Part shown: positions 1 through 12,182 of the stretch, one piece after another | Position numbering within the stretch: the stretch's first letter is position 1 | How the letters are laid out: each line of letters begins with the position of its first letter | Assembly: GCA_900660155.1 (NCBI GenBank) | Contig: CABFPE010000030.1 | Span: 584,535-648,534, forward strand | DNA: 64,000 nt | Source: Hofstenia miamia | Taxonomy: Eukaryota > Xenacoelomorpha > Acoela > Hofsteniidae | Reading direction: 5' to 3' | Made by a program: the position numbers and the translations under genes | The notes under the pieces: generated by a model | What the model saw: the letters and a program-made list of their open reading frames with translations, nothing else | Database searches by the model: none | What the model was told of the DNA's origin: nothing

Positions 1-17
1 CCCCCCCCCCCCCCCCC
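1..17. repeat. Poly-C run at window start
   Basis: Seventeen consecutive C bases open the window, in otherwise very AT-rich DNA. This may be a C homopolymer or a sequencing or contig-edge artefact; what lies to the left is unseen. Confidence 0.6.
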
Positions 18-1502
18 AATATGCTCATTGTTAAATACCCTTGATGATTTGTAGCATAATAGCAATAGTAATATGACTTCATGTTCTCTAATTCTAAGGT
101 ATTTTGCATGAATTATAATTAACAATAGCATTTAAATTTATTACTATTGGCACTGTGCAGTGTAGTAACTGTCTGAAAAAGTTGGTAGAGTTTATAGATC
201 ACATAGAAAATTTTGTGAGGTGGTATTTTTTTATTTAAGGCTCAAATCAGAAAATTTTTATAAAATATTTTTCCCCTGCACTGCGCTTTTAGTAGAGCAG
301 TCTATATTTACGACAAGAAAAAAATTTTTATTTGATGAGAAATAAATATTAATCACTAATACATTTAAAATCATAGATAGATACAATTTTAGAAATATTG
401 AGGCAAACCTTACACATTTTAGATAAATATAGAAAATAATGAAACATGAAACTTATTCATTTCCATTAATAGCAACACATTTGTGAACAAACATTCTTAC
501 TATTCTTATACAAATGTTTGAAAATAGTCTATTCTATATTTAATTTACTTACACCACCCGTCACATATTCAATTTTGCTAACCTGCAATGCTAGACCTGA
601 TTGGTCCAAATATTGTAATGAATGTAAAGATCCAAATTTCTTAAATTAGGATAGCTTTGCATCATTTCATTTGTGGCCAACTCTTTAGGATTAGCCATTA
701 TCCATAGCCTATAATGATTTACACCCTATGTATATAATTTCCATAGGTCTTCAAAATTTATAAGATGAATTTGACTTGCTATTATTGTGTAGTGGTCAGG
801 GAAAAAATAATGAGATGATTGCTAATTAAATATTTGGTTATTAGTTGAATTATATAAATGCTGAAAACTCTTTTGAAATAGTCTATAATTTTTATTTTGT
901 TCTTATTTTCATCTTTAAACAACGAAGTACCGCCATCTAGCGAAATCACTACTCCTTCCAAATAATGTCAAATACTTTCTTAATTTGAAAAGTTAAGTTA
1001 CATATTAAAAATGTTATATATGTAAATCATTGCAATCGCAAACACATTCTATTTTATAATCTACGTTTGAATCACCCATTTATCATTTCATCCGACACTA
1101 CCTCAAAGTCAAAGCCGCTATACTCCTAGATATAATTCCTTTCAATATAAAATCTAAAAATAAATAGAAATCATTTTCATTAGATGATTCATTGAAAAGT
1201 TATAAATTAAACATTTCCAAATTATTCTTCTCTATGGCGTAAAAAGCAAGACGCATGTTATTTTTTATGATCTATTAAATTAAATATATAAAAAATATAG
1301 AGGTGATTCAAAATATATTTTTGGTTAGCGAAATTAATTAGAGATGGACTTTGTATCAACCAATTCGTTTTTTTAAATATGGACTGTAATAAGCTAGGTC
1401 AATGCTCAATACCATAAAATATACTCAATTAACGGCAGTTGATACCCAAGTCGAATGTTGCCTTATGTTGTTTTATTCTAAAAGCTCAAACATATATCTA
1501 TG

Positions 1503-1508
<6 letters not shown>
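18..1508. other. AT-rich intergenic DNA, nothing recognised
   Basis: No reading frame, RNA gene or repeat with clear ends was recognised on either strand. Confidence 0.5.

Positions 1509-1575
<67 letters not shown>
1509..1575. repeat. (TA)n microsatellite
   Basis: About 67 bp of alternating TA with one GT interruption. The Tyr/Ile-rich reading frame across it is a by-product of the dinucleotide repeat. Confidence 0.95.
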
Positions 1576-1578
<3 letters not shown>

Positions 1579-3179
1579 GATTTTAAGTTAAACTATGTGT
1601 TCTTTTGTTCGATAAATTTTTACAAGATCTCAAGCGACTTAAGCCAACCGCCAACAAATATATATATAGAATATGCATGAATACATATTAAGCAGGAATT
1701 CATCGAATAAACTATACATTTTCTCATGTGTTTCAAATAATAAAATATGTGCTATGTCATCTAAGAAACATTTCCATTCTATGAATAATCGATTTGTAAT
1801 GAAAAATAAGATAATTTAACCTTGAGCAAATACATACATTTAGATTGCTCGAAGAATCTTCGTTTGAAAATTGCAGAAATTTTGATAGGAAAAAGCGACA
1901 AAAATGGATCACAACGGATTTCAGTGTTAATGAACTCTGAAAAATAGAATCCCAAGAACAAAACTATTCAGATGATAGTAGTAAATATTTTTTTACAGTT
2001 CTTTATTGTACCTATTTATAGTTTTGATTGTAGTTGTTTGTTCTTGCAAAATGTGTGATTCAAAGTGTTGTATTTAAAAGAATTTTTTTCTAACATTTAC
2101 TTTAGTTCCTAAAATTTTACAATTGTTATAGCTAACAAAGCAATTTCGATTTGTGATTAATGCGATAAAACTATATATGAATAATGAAATTATAAGCTAA
2201 ATCTAATTGCGAAAATATTATTAAATTACTAAAATTATATTAAATTTTCACATCTAACAATATCCACGTATATTTTTTCACTTAATTTAATACTTGTGTT
2301 TATTCTTCCAAATCTATTCACGTTATATAATTACATGTTTTTGCTAAGATCCATGATAGAAAGCTTCAAAAATTCATAGATAAGAGATTTGAAAGTAGTT
2401 TTTGGGAATGCCCACAAAAATATTTTATCTCACAGTCATTTTGGAGCCAAAGTAATATACTTATCATTATTGATAAGAAGAAATAAAGTGAAAAATAGCT
2501 ATATTCGGAAAGTTTTTATTCAATTCAACTTTGATGTGATAAAAGACTTGTTATCTTAAAAATTACAAAAGTTTATTGATTACAGAAATATTAAGTGATT
2601 GTTCTTAAATGTAACTGTTTAGTTCATTCTTTGGGCTTTGTTGAAAACTAGGATAACTATACATTTAGAAAAAGCTCTCTTGTAGAATTTTCAATGAGTT
2701 CAAGAGAGCTTATATGATTCTAAAGTAATTGAATAGATTTGAGAAGTCTTCACGAAATTAATGAATAATTTATAAAGAAACCTTTATTTCTAGTCATGTT
2801 CAACATTTGACAGTTTTAATATTGGGTTCAACCTTCGGTCCCTAAATCAATATCGTATATTTCGACTGGTTTGTCTTTAGGTCTATAAGACTATCCTAAT
2901 TGAGTTGAATTTTGGGTATATTTGATAAATTTAGACATTATACAATTAAAAAGACAAAAAATTCGTCAATTAAGACGAAACTTAATAGACCCAAAAATTG
3001 TTATCATTACTGCTTTATGATATTTTTTTCATAAAAATCCAATAAAATTATTTTTATATAAATTTACAGTGAGCATAATAAATGTATGAATTGTAGTTAA
3101 AATTTAATTTTCGAAACTTCATCAAACAATGCTCTTGAAGATTTTTTTTTGTTTTGTTTTTGTCAATCGTCATCTTTTT
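1576..3179. other. AT-rich intergenic DNA, nothing recognised
   Basis: Long AT-rich stretch with short chance ORFs only. No domain-like peptide was found on either strand. Confidence 0.5.
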
Positions 3180-3445
3180 CAGAGGCGTACTCAGCATTTT
3201 CTGACAGAAGGATGCTTCAGAGTTAATCAAGTGACTGATGAAATTTTTTGAAAATATTGAAAAATAGACCCTTAAAATGAATTTCAGGCCTTTCGTTTTT
3301 CATGACATTTTCATTTAAATAAATTCTAAGCCTCCTATTCATTATACTGTACACATCAAGTAGATATTTGACGACGGAATCTGTGGAAGTTATTTAGATA
3401 GCTTTTAAGGATGAGTGTAGATTATTTTTTCCTCCAAATTTGGAA
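3180..3445 (+). mobile_element. Diverged hAT-type MITE (same family as 27920-28134)
   Basis: Starts CAGAGGCGTACTCAGCATTT, followed by TCTGACAGAAGG. This matches the start of the intact 215-bp MITE at 27920 (CAGGGGCGTACCCAGGATTT, then TCTGACGGGGGG). A later segment (TCCAAATTTGGAA near 3434) matches the intact copy's 3' part. The right end is too diverged to place, and no target duplication was found. It looks like an older copy of the family. Confidence 0.55.
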
Positions 3446-3912
3446 CTTCTCACTAATAAATTTTCTAGACGATTCTGAGAAAAATATCTTCCAAATATGA
3501 ATGCTTTTGATGTGCAAAAAGCGCTATTTGCATTCATTTATATAGTTGTTGCATCAAGTACTAAAATATTTTATAGTGAATTATGACATTCTTACATTGC
3601 AAAAGCCATTCAATTCAATGGTGCAAAATATAGTACCTTTGATGAGTCTAAAATTGGAATTTTGTTGATAATCACTCGTTTATCAAGTTCAAACACAAAT
3701 AGTTTAAATTGTATCGTTTGATGCTCAAGTGTTTGATAGGAGTTAGAGTGTGTTAGTAAATTGACATAAGAACGATATTTTAGCAATTTTAACCAAAAAT
3801 CCGCAGAATGCGTATATGTTTACGTATGACAGAGTAAGGTTTATGCGTATGGTACATTGAAGCTTCAGTAAGAAGTATTGAATAGAAGCAGAAGATAACT
3901 GACATGAGCATA

Positions 3913-4312
3913 AGTCACAAGGTATTATGGAGTATGAAGCGGTTTAGATACTGTGGTATTTCAACATGCAGAGTAGCAAGATATTTTAAGCAAGAAGGCG
4001 AGGCATAGTAGTGGTAGATTAAGAAGAAAGGGTAGCATATTGATAAGTTTAACAATGCATAGCAAATGAATGCAGAGGCAAGGACAAGTACAGAGAATGG
4101 GCAGAAGAAATACTAAGTTGAAGAAATTCGATGTAATTCTGATAGTAGTTGAAGTAGTGAGCACAAAAACATAAGAGATTCTTGGAAGTGTTAAAATTCC
4201 CAACGTGAGGAAAGGCGTTAACACACAAGTCATAGTCGCTAGTAAATGCTAGAGTTCTGAAGAGACCTTTCAGACTCTCTGGGAATGGTCCAGCATAAAA
4301 TTGTGACAAAGA
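3913..4312 (+). mobile_element. LINE 3' ORF remnant (RT-associated C-terminal domain)
   Basis: Plus-strand frames give, in order, peptides like ILWYFNMQSSKIF, RGIVVVD, KDKYREWAEEIL, KKFDVILIVVEVV and EILGSVKIPNV. These align piece by piece with the C-terminal domain downstream of reverse transcriptase in many invertebrate non-LTR retrotransposons, whose pattern runs RPDIVVVD, then EK.KY.dL..E, then V.VVPIVIGALGT, then LLGTA.ILR.VL. The frames are interrupted several times, so this is a dead fragment. Related tails occur at 12783-12960 and 32470-32735. The neighbouring RT fragment at 4715-4966 is on the opposite strand and is a separate insertion. Confidence 0.6.
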
Positions 4313-4714
4313 AAGATTTATATTTTTATATAATGTAAGCTAAATGTTATAGGATATATACTTTGCATTATACTGTTAATGCGCTCTTAAATTTTGAGCT
4401 TGCCATTCTTAGCTACCCATAAAAAGAAGTCAGAAGTTTCTGTTTTAATCTGTATCCTTGTAAGTAAGCCTACATTGCAGGTATCATACTTAGTAATGCT
4501 TCACCCTTAAAATTGATATGAGATAATAATACTCATTAATTTTTTCACCATTGAAGTGCTTACCTCAATCGCTGACAGTAACATGGGACTCTACATGCAG
4601 ATGCTGTAGAACCTTTAATTAACATTTTTTTGTTTAAATATATGTTTTATAACTAAAAAAATTACATTGGGAATGCCCACGCTTCCTTTTGAATTTTACA
4701 GTCACATTTAATAT

Positions 4715-4966
4715 CGAAGACTTCTGTAAGGAAAGCAAAAATCTGCTACTTAGTCATTTCTCATCTTTACCTGAACTACGATAAATGATCGTTCATAGCT
4801 TGGTAAGACAATACTGTATTAAAGACTAAACTGAAATCAAGAAAGGTCTCTTTGACATCTGTTGTTTTTTTGCCAAAGAAATTGAAGATGACTTGATGAA
4901 AAACAATAAGCCAGTCTGTAGTCGAAGGATTCTCTTGATAAGCAAATTTATAGCCATCATTAGATT
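4715..4966 (-). mobile_element. LINE reverse transcriptase fragment
   Basis: The minus strand reads YKFAYQENPSTTDWL, then FNFFGKKTTDVKETFLDF, then SLVFNTVLSYQAMNDHL. This matches non-LTR RT blocks: the QxGFRxxxSTTDAL helix followed by motif A (FLDFSKAFDTV.H..L). The first catalytic Asp of motif A is present in FLDFS. Frame continuity is lost below 4800, and no YADD box follows. The clade looks CR1/Rex-like, but this is inference from motif style. Confidence 0.6.
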
Positions 4967-7140
4967 AATGAAGTACTCTAACACCTACAGGAATTATCTA
5001 ATCCTAACTCTAACCCTACCTGAAAGGAAGTTTGAAAGAACACCATTAGGCAAACTGCACGAATGTGCTTTTTAACATTTACATCTGCATTAGGTGTTTT
5101 TAATAAGAGAACGACATTTGAGGTTTTCACAAGATTAATATCAAGAAGAGGAGCATGTTTCAATTAGTTTGCTCTCTTCAGTCACATAGACACAGCCTAA
5201 TATGTATTCTGAAGACATTGTGAAGTTAATTACGTTCTTAAAACACAAAATACTAAGCTTTTTAATATGAGACACAGAAGGATAAAAGGACAATGATAAT
5301 CTACGCAGAGCTTTTTGACAAAACCTTAGTTTGAATTCAGCAAGTGTGTGTTGCGTAAAAGGTTTAATGCAAAAATTTAAGTGCATTTGCATGGTATTAA
5401 GAACGAACTAGCTGAAACTTATATTCAGATATTTAGATTTATAAAAAATCTCTCTTCACTGCCTGGAGATCTGTCAGCCATCTTTTTTTAATGTATAATG
5501 AAGTAGTTCCTTCAGCATTCATCTCAATGCCCTTCAATTTAATTCAATATATGTGTGGTTGAATCTCCCAACCTTCTTTCTTGAAGAAGTTGTGACAACA
5601 AGTAGGCTACTCCAATTGAATAAATAAGGAAATTATATAATTTATATCACATGAATGTCCTATTTAAAGATGAAGCGTGACCCAAGTGATAATGAGGACG
5701 GTCGATTTCATCGTTATACTTTTCGTTCATGCTATGATCTGTTTTTTTATAAGTGAAGCAAGAAGTATCCCGATTGTTTCCCCGCCTATTGAACTCTAGT
5801 ACAGGAGATCCTTTTCAACCATGCTACATATAAAGTTTTGAACAAAGTTGGTATAAAAGGAGTAATGCCTGATATATGTTCTTATTTTTTCAAGAACAAA
5901 TAATTGCATTTATCTTCAAATGTGAGTAATAGAGGTGCTTTTGTACAGTATTTATATAATTCTAGATTTTCCGATATTCTTTAGGTATTTCTCTATTTTT
6001 GACAAATTTAATTGTTTTTTCAGTAATAATAAACACCTAATCTTTGTAATTTTTGCAAAGCGTGAGCTGAGTTCTTGCCACATTTTAATCAATCCCAAAA
6101 AACAACCACCATACCTCTTGGACTGTAAATATTTTAATTTTATTCACCAAGTCTAAATATCATCATTTCCATTAGCAGTGTCATTGAAAAACGCAATAGA
6201 CTGTCAAGCAAGTTTAGCTCTTTTTGTTTATATTAAGTACACATGTGGAAACTAGATAATTATTGAGATATGACTTTATATTCAACCTTGAATATCTTTG
6301 TTTCTTAAAATTATTTTGGTCTAAATATTGGTATAATTTAGTATTGAAGAAACTTTTTAAAATTAGCATTCCGCAAAATGGAGAATTTGGTGAAACTATA
6401 GTTAAATTTGAAATATTCACAATTCAAAATATAGCTTCAAAAGAAACATTTTTTTGCATGAATTCAAGGCAATACTTCATAAGACTTTCTAAATAAAATG
6501 TTTTCAAAAAAATATGTCATTAAATTTCATGTTTGGGTCACAATTTGTGCAAATGTGCACAGTCAATTTCAAAGAAAATATTAACAATAGAAAAAAATTC
6601 TTAAAGTAATCAGAAACATTTGAATCTATCTGTGCTGAGCCACCATATAAATATTTTGTAGGACTTCCATGTGCATGTCTGAAGGGGCTCTACCATAATA
6701 TTCATAAATTCAACTATCACCAATGACCTTTTAAAGAACTTAGTCATCTCAACCATTTATAGGTTTTTTATCTTTCATGGTAGTTCCTGTTATTTTAGAT
6801 CGTCTTCTCAATATCACCTTATGACAGCCAATCAAATTTCAGGCTTCATTTTAGTCAAAACTTAGTTTTGCTGTTTTCTGTAAACATAATTTCGTTCTGG
6901 GTGCAGTTTAAATGTAAATACAGAAACTAACTCGCATTATTTCAAAATGGCGTTTTTTGAGATACGGTAGTATACCTTAGGACAGCAGTATATACAGTAT
7001 ACTATGTAATATGGAATTTTCTATCAAATTAATGACAAACAAGGGATCGGTCTTCTATCAAATAAGAAAAAATCATTTTAAGAGGTGCAATAAAAGACTA
7101 CATACAGAAATTCTTCTTTAGTTCCTAATTGTGCATTTAG
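4967..7140. other. Unassigned AT-rich DNA
   Basis: Minus-strand frames at 4978-5392 and plus-strand frames at 5935-6496 exist but show no recognisable domain. The stretch just above 4966 could include decayed upstream parts of the LINE RT fragment. Confidence 0.4.
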
Positions 7141-7287
7141 CATGATATTTTAATTGCCCCTACCGCCCCCGCTAAAGTTTATCTTGAACCCGTTATTGAG
7201 TGTATATTATTTTCGGAGATACATACGCATTGCTACATTTACCGTGTTAGAAACAATTTACCGGCAAACTTGAATTTAAGTGGCAAA

Positions 7288-7644
7288 ATGATCGAAAACA
7301 GTGGCGATGTTATAAACATTAAGCAAGACTGTACGCATTTGGAGACAGTATCAGAAAAATATCTCATTGATGTTTCCCATAATGACTTGAACGTCAAGGC
7401 ACCTTGCTCCATTGAGAACTGCCAGGAGAAGGAAAATTGGAAATGTCTTGAGTGCGATCAAGTTTTCTGCAGTAGATACACTGGTAATCATATGGTTAAG
7501 CATCAAGCAGAAACTAAGCATAACATCGTGTTAAGTTTTTCTGACGCAACTGTTTGGTGCTACTCCTGTAACAGCTACATTGACCATGAGTTGTTATATC
7601 CTGTGAAGGCATACATTGAAAGCATAAACTCTAGTAGAAATTAA
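7288..7644 (+). CDS. Standalone ZnF-UBP (HDAC6-type) ubiquitin-binding zinc finger protein
   Basis: Single-exon ORF of 118 aa, nearly all of it a UBP-type zinc finger most like the C-terminal finger of HDAC6. That finger binds the free C-terminal Gly-Gly of ubiquitin. All twelve expected zinc ligands are visible: C15, H17, C40, C45, C53, C56, C61, H68, H72, H78, C91 and C94. The ubiquitin-tail pocket residues of HDAC6 also appear conserved (R63, Y64, W90, Y92, Y97). Key blocks are KENWKCLECDQVFCSRY, NHMVKH, VLSFSD and WCYSC. There is no deacetylase or protease domain. I chose the ATG at 7288; the frame is open back to 7141 but has no earlier ATG. A polyadenylation signal AATAAA lies at 7668-7673. 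It may be a real small gene or a retrocopy of one HDAC6 exon; the intact frame and ligands favour function. Confidence 0.85.
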   Translation: MIENSGDVINIKQDCTHLETVSEKYLIDVSHNDLNVKAPCSIENCQEKENWKCLECDQVFCSRYTGNHMVKHQAETKHNIVLSFSDATVWCYSCNSYIDHELLYPVKAYIESINSSRN

Positions 7645-7667
7645 ATTAAATCTTGAATTACAATTTT

Positions 7668-7673
7668 AATAAA
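7668..7673 (+). terminator. Polyadenylation signal for the ZnF-UBP gene
   Basis: Canonical AATAAA 24 bp after the stop codon of the ZnF-UBP ORF, in the sense orientation. Confidence 0.5.
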
Positions 7674-7859
7674 TGAATTTATTTGTGTTGTGCATTTAAT
7701 TGTAGCAAACTGTATAGAAAATATATTTACATAAAGTTTCTGATTTTATTTGTTAATGCAAGGGAGAGTAAAACCGTTTGAAAAATTGGATGTTCTTATA
7801 AAAACCACTAGAATTTTATATACGTAATAGTTTCTCCATTTTGCATAATTTTAATATAG

Positions 7860-8110
7860 TTATTGAAAGAGGAGCCGCTGGCTCCTTGTCCTCCCCAAAA
7901 CTGTGCCTGAATAACTGTCATATCTTAGGGGTCACACTTTCTCATATTGTAAATATAAAATGACACTTACAGCCATGTGTCACTGGGATCGAACACCCAG
8001 TAGTTTCTTATCTACATCGGCGAGCAACCCGGAAAGTCTTAATTGACAAGACTCTCTCACTGATCATTGAATGACCAAAAGGGTTGCACGCAAACCCCAT
8101 CAGTATATAT
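7860..8110 (-). mobile_element. tRNA-derived SINE (head region)
   Basis: On the minus strand, 8001-7982 forms a T-arm-like hairpin (ACTGGG, loop TGTTCGAT, CCCAGT) containing a B-box core GTTCGATCC. About 55 bp upstream, TGATCAGTGAGAG (8066-8054) resembles a tRNA D-arm/A-box. The spacing and order fit a pol III promoter of tRNA type. Sequence continues beyond the T-arm with non-tRNA sequence, as in a SINE body. No cloverleaf acceptor stem closes, so it is not a functional tRNA gene. The outer limits are approximate. Confidence 0.45.
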
Positions 8111-8171
8111 GGCCGCAGAAGGTGTTGACGCAAACGTTTTATCATACTGGCGAGCATTGTGCCTAAAAGTT

Positions 8172-8790
8172 ATTAGCTTCAAGCAATCCAGGAATTTTTA
8201 AGTGCACATATCTCAATACTAACAAAGATATTCAACATTTGAAAACCAGGACCTTTGACTTTGCTCATGGCATTTCCCAATAGGTTTGGGAAATCTAGAA
8301 AATTTTAGAATCTTTGGTGCCTATGTGGGTTTGAAACCTTAATGAACATAAGGTATCAGTGTAGGAAACAGGTTAACCCGCAGGTTGGGTTGGGGGCACT
8401 TTTAGACGCGTCGTGTTTGGGTCATTTATAGTGGTTAGAATGAATTAACACTAACAGATTTAACCGGAGACATTTGAGAATTCAAGCATTTGCATATTTG
8501 ACAGTCCTAAAGATCTTAAGCATTAATACTTTTATGTTAAAATATTACCCTTGCAATCTATTTTTGGTAAGGTCTGGCTGCCTTTCAGTGTTAGATGGGT
8601 CGGGTAGGGGTTCTTTCTTAGACGGCCCGGGTTCGGTGGTGGTTTAAAAAAAGTCACCTATTTCCCATCCTGTTAGATATGGAGAGAATTTACCCCTTTT
8701 TCAAAAATTCTAAATTTTCAAAGAAGAATTGTTAATCTTTTTTACCGCAATACACTTTAGAAAGACGCCAGGTTGTTTAAAACTAAATAT
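8172..8790 (+). mobile_element. piggyBac-like MITE copy 1, diverged, with GC-rich insert
   Basis: The left part (AAGCAATCCAGGAATTTTTA, then GACTTTGCTCATGG and AATAGGTTTGGGA) and the right end (AAAGACGCCAGGTTGTTTAA) match the MITE family seen whole at 13687-14180. Between them, about 8366-8655 is a GC-richer block with motifs such as GGTTGGGTTGGG and GACGGCCCGGGTTCGG. That block is not found in other copies and looks like a second element nested inside. Confidence 0.5.
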
Positions 8791-10123
8791 TAAAAAATGG
8801 ACTATTTAAGTTTATATTGCTATTTTTCATTAGAAAACCTTGTGCATTTTTCATGCAGCTAGGACATCATAAACCATTTTTAATGTTTTCCTCTTCCAAA
8901 CGATTTCCCTTTGATATTCCAACTTTTCACCTGCATACCTGATGAATTGAACCTGCTTCGCGTCAAAAACAGCATGAAGCCAATCACTTCCAATAATTAT
9001 AGCAAATCCAATTTAGTGCAGAAATGTTATGGTAATTATGTGTAGATATCGATTATTCATACTATCAACATTCAGTTGTATAGTAATTAACACATATCAC
9101 AATAAATACACACATTCAAATTTAGATTATCATGTGCAGTCTAAGCCGTAACTAAGAAGACGTAGCCAAGGGGGTTACAGCTCATGACAATTTGGATGTA
9201 GCACAAGTAGAGGTTTCTCAAAGGAAAACTATTACCAGTTTGATATATCCAACTCATGTATTATCAAGCAATCGCAAATGGCTTCAAACCATTTTAAAAA
9301 TTACAAAATTCCTTCCATTTATAACGGAGGAGGGATGCAGTGAATTTTATCATTTTACCTTTAGAGAATTAAGTCTTTGGAGGCTCTCTGGTTCAGGTAA
9401 ATCTCGAGCTCCACTTGCTAGAGTAATGCCTAGCATCTGAATACAAAATGAGGTAATAAAAATTCTTTGTGATTCCACGCAGGCAAAGTTGGCATGTTAG
9501 ACTAATGGAAGGTTTGGTTGTTCGTATTTATCTGGTGATATTATTGTTTGCAAAAATTTTATTTGCAATTGATGCACTATCTTGTAGATAAGCAATGCAT
9601 AGCTCTCAAATGTTTTGTTTCCCAGCCCTATCATGGTTAAATATTAATGAATCTGCAGATTACGTTGTCCATTGTGTTTAATGTTTTACTTTGTAGTCAA
9701 TCTAATTCCAAATTTTTTATCAATGACACTAATGTGCATTCTCTCTAAATTTCTATCTCAGCCGACCCGAATTGCAAATTTGATACCCGCAGTTTACATG
9801 GCATTAAGTTTCTCAACTTCCCCCAACTGACCAAAATAAACAAACGATTATTAAACCTTACTGTATATAGATGCAATATCAATAGAAAGTTGATGACATT
9901 AGCGAGTTTGAATTCACCAATCATAAGTTGTTCCTTCGTGATTACTTCTTTATAAATGATATAACGAGAACAACGTTGTGGGAAATAGAAACAAGGAATT
10001 TATATATTTTTGTGTTATATTTCCTTTTTCTCGAATTTAATGGCAAGTATGTTCCATAGATCAACATCCACACTTATACATATTGATTATTAGGTTGAAT
10101 TCCCCCAATTGAGAGAAGGGTCT
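8791..10123. other. Unassigned AT-rich DNA
   Basis: An 82-codon plus-strand frame at 9192-9440 has no recognisable domain and starts on a non-ATG codon. Nothing else was supported. Confidence 0.4.
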
Positions 10124-10354
10124 AGTCCACCTCTTAACACGTGCCTGAATTTATAAATTGATTATTTTTACCTAAGTAGCAATAAATCTCTAAACAAAAT
10201 GTTAATTAGGAACAAATACTGGCAATTTTCATTTGCTATTGACTCCTGTAAATTGTGGAATAAATTGCCATCCAATATTTGCAGTGCTCGATCATTAAGA
10301 ATCTTTAAGAAATTATTAAAATATAACTTGTTAGCAGAACAGAAGATCATCTAA
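10124..10354 (+). mobile_element. LINE ORF2 C-terminus and 3' tail
   Basis: The plus-strand frame ends in FSFAIDSCKLWNKLPSNI, then CSARSLRIFKKLLKYNLL and a stop. This is the characteristic last segment of CR1/L2/jockey-type LINE polyproteins (fs....rlWN.LP..I..a.sl..FKk.LK.yL). About 75 uninterrupted codons are open up to the stop at 10352-10354. Downstream, 10480-10570 has a repetitive TG/TGTAAATAT-rich tail consistent with a LINE 3' UTR. The rest of the element upstream is not recognisable. Confidence 0.65.
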
Positions 10355-10569
10355 AAAATTAAATGTTTAGCGAAATTCTTCGTGTAGTTTTTAATCTTTT
10401 TAATTAATCGTAATTGTGTATTTATTTATTTTTAAATTGTAGCTTAGTTTACTTTTAAGTGTACCACCTTGTTGTATGTGTTGAAATTTTGTAAATATGT
10501 GTATATGTGTATTGTAAATATTGCATGTGTGTTTGCAAAATTGTAAATATGTACATAATATGCAAGTAT

Positions 10570-12182
10570 CTAAAGTTTGCCATTATATCATAATAGTTTA
10601 AGAAGTTTTCATGTTTCCTACTAAACTCATAAGTGCAATTTAATTTTCTATTATATATGTAAATTTTCAATTTTTTTAATTTGGGCAAAACCTCGTGCGT
10701 GCTCTGAGCATGAAGGGTGTAGGTTTGTATGGGGATTGCCATGTTTGCTTTTTTCTATCATATAAAAATATAGGTATTTCATAGCTCTTATGGGATTAGG
10801 GAAATCTTTATGAAATATTCTCAATAATAGTCGCAACTATTGTAAAGCCAATTAAATACAGAACTACAAGAAATTAAATTGTCTTGATGCTATTAAATTC
10901 CAGACCCGAATGAAATCATAGGAATCCTACAATCAAAAGATTGTACTAAAACGAGAACATAAGTGTAACTGTGTAATTCAAATCAATGCAATAAAACTAA
11001 TTGTTTTTATGGGAAATTTATTGAGAGCAAGATATTGCATGTCTTAGTCCAGCTTCTCCAATAACACTTTTAGTGAAAATTTATTCGCATTTTTCTCGTT
11101 TCATTTCATTTATTTACTTAAGGCATTAATGAAATTATAAAATTAAGGTTATATAATATTTTGATATTCCTAATCTTTTGGAATAAATATATGTATTAGT
11201 TCTAAATATGAATTACATTGAACATCATCTCTAACATTAATTAACTGATTCATCATTGCAAAATAACATATTCATAAATAAAGCTTGGAATGAGGAAAAT
11301 CTAATAAACCATTTTTGAAAACTATTAAAATAGAAAAATTCTAGCTGAATTTAATTAAATCTTTAAACAGTGTTTCGATGTAAAATCCAAAATAATTAAT
11401 GAATATTAATGTAACTAATTAATTTGATTTAATGTACTGCTAAATCGGGGATTGTGCATTTGAATCTTCTTATTAGCCTGCTTAAGTTGCTTAAAATCTT
11501 AAGAAAATACACTAAGAAAATAATTCAAAACAAACGAAATGTAAAAATACAAGTCTATTTATCATCTTCCTGACTCATAAATTCACATGGGACTTCTTCG
11601 TAAGAATATCCGCGCCTGCAATATTAATCCAAAGCTTTTCTTGTAATCAAGACACTGTCAATCACCAAGAGAAAGCTTAATTAACTTTCTCCGATTTTTA
11701 CAATTATCCATTCTCGAAGATATTCCATTCTTGAATAAAACTCAGACGTGTATGCTTAGAAAAGCTAGGTTTAAGTTATTTTTGATTTTTTAAAGAGTAC
11801 TTACCATTATTTTACAGCCTTCTCAAGAAACATGAGCGTTCGAAGCGACGGCTATAAATCTGACTGTACAAACTTGTTGAATTTGGAGGGGTTTTTTGCT
11901 CGTGCTTTGTGCAATAGAATATAATGTTGGCCAATTTATGCTACATATTTTAGAATTGCAAATGATCTCAGAGTATTTAACCTGGCAGGGAAAGCAAGGT
12001 AGGCTAATTCAATCAAAAGAATGCACTTGAGAGACCACTTTTGAAATCGAATAATGGGAAAATATAATTCAAACAATGACTTCTATGACATGGTAATGGT
12101 ATGGGAATGGATTCGAGATGCGAAGGAATGTAATAAAAATGGAAAATCGTGTGTCAAGAAATTTCATCATTTTATTCTAATG
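10570..12182. other. AT-rich DNA, nothing recognised
   Basis: No coding or repeat feature could be supported on either strand. Confidence 0.45.

Noticed and set aside
3961-4309. Two hydrophobic minus-strand ORFs suggesting membrane proteins
   Set aside because: They are antisense shadows of the plus-strand LINE remnant at 3913-4312.
7982-8001. tRNA gene
   Set aside because: Only the T-arm and a D-arm-like block are present. No acceptor stem or anticodon arm closes, so a SINE head is the better reading.
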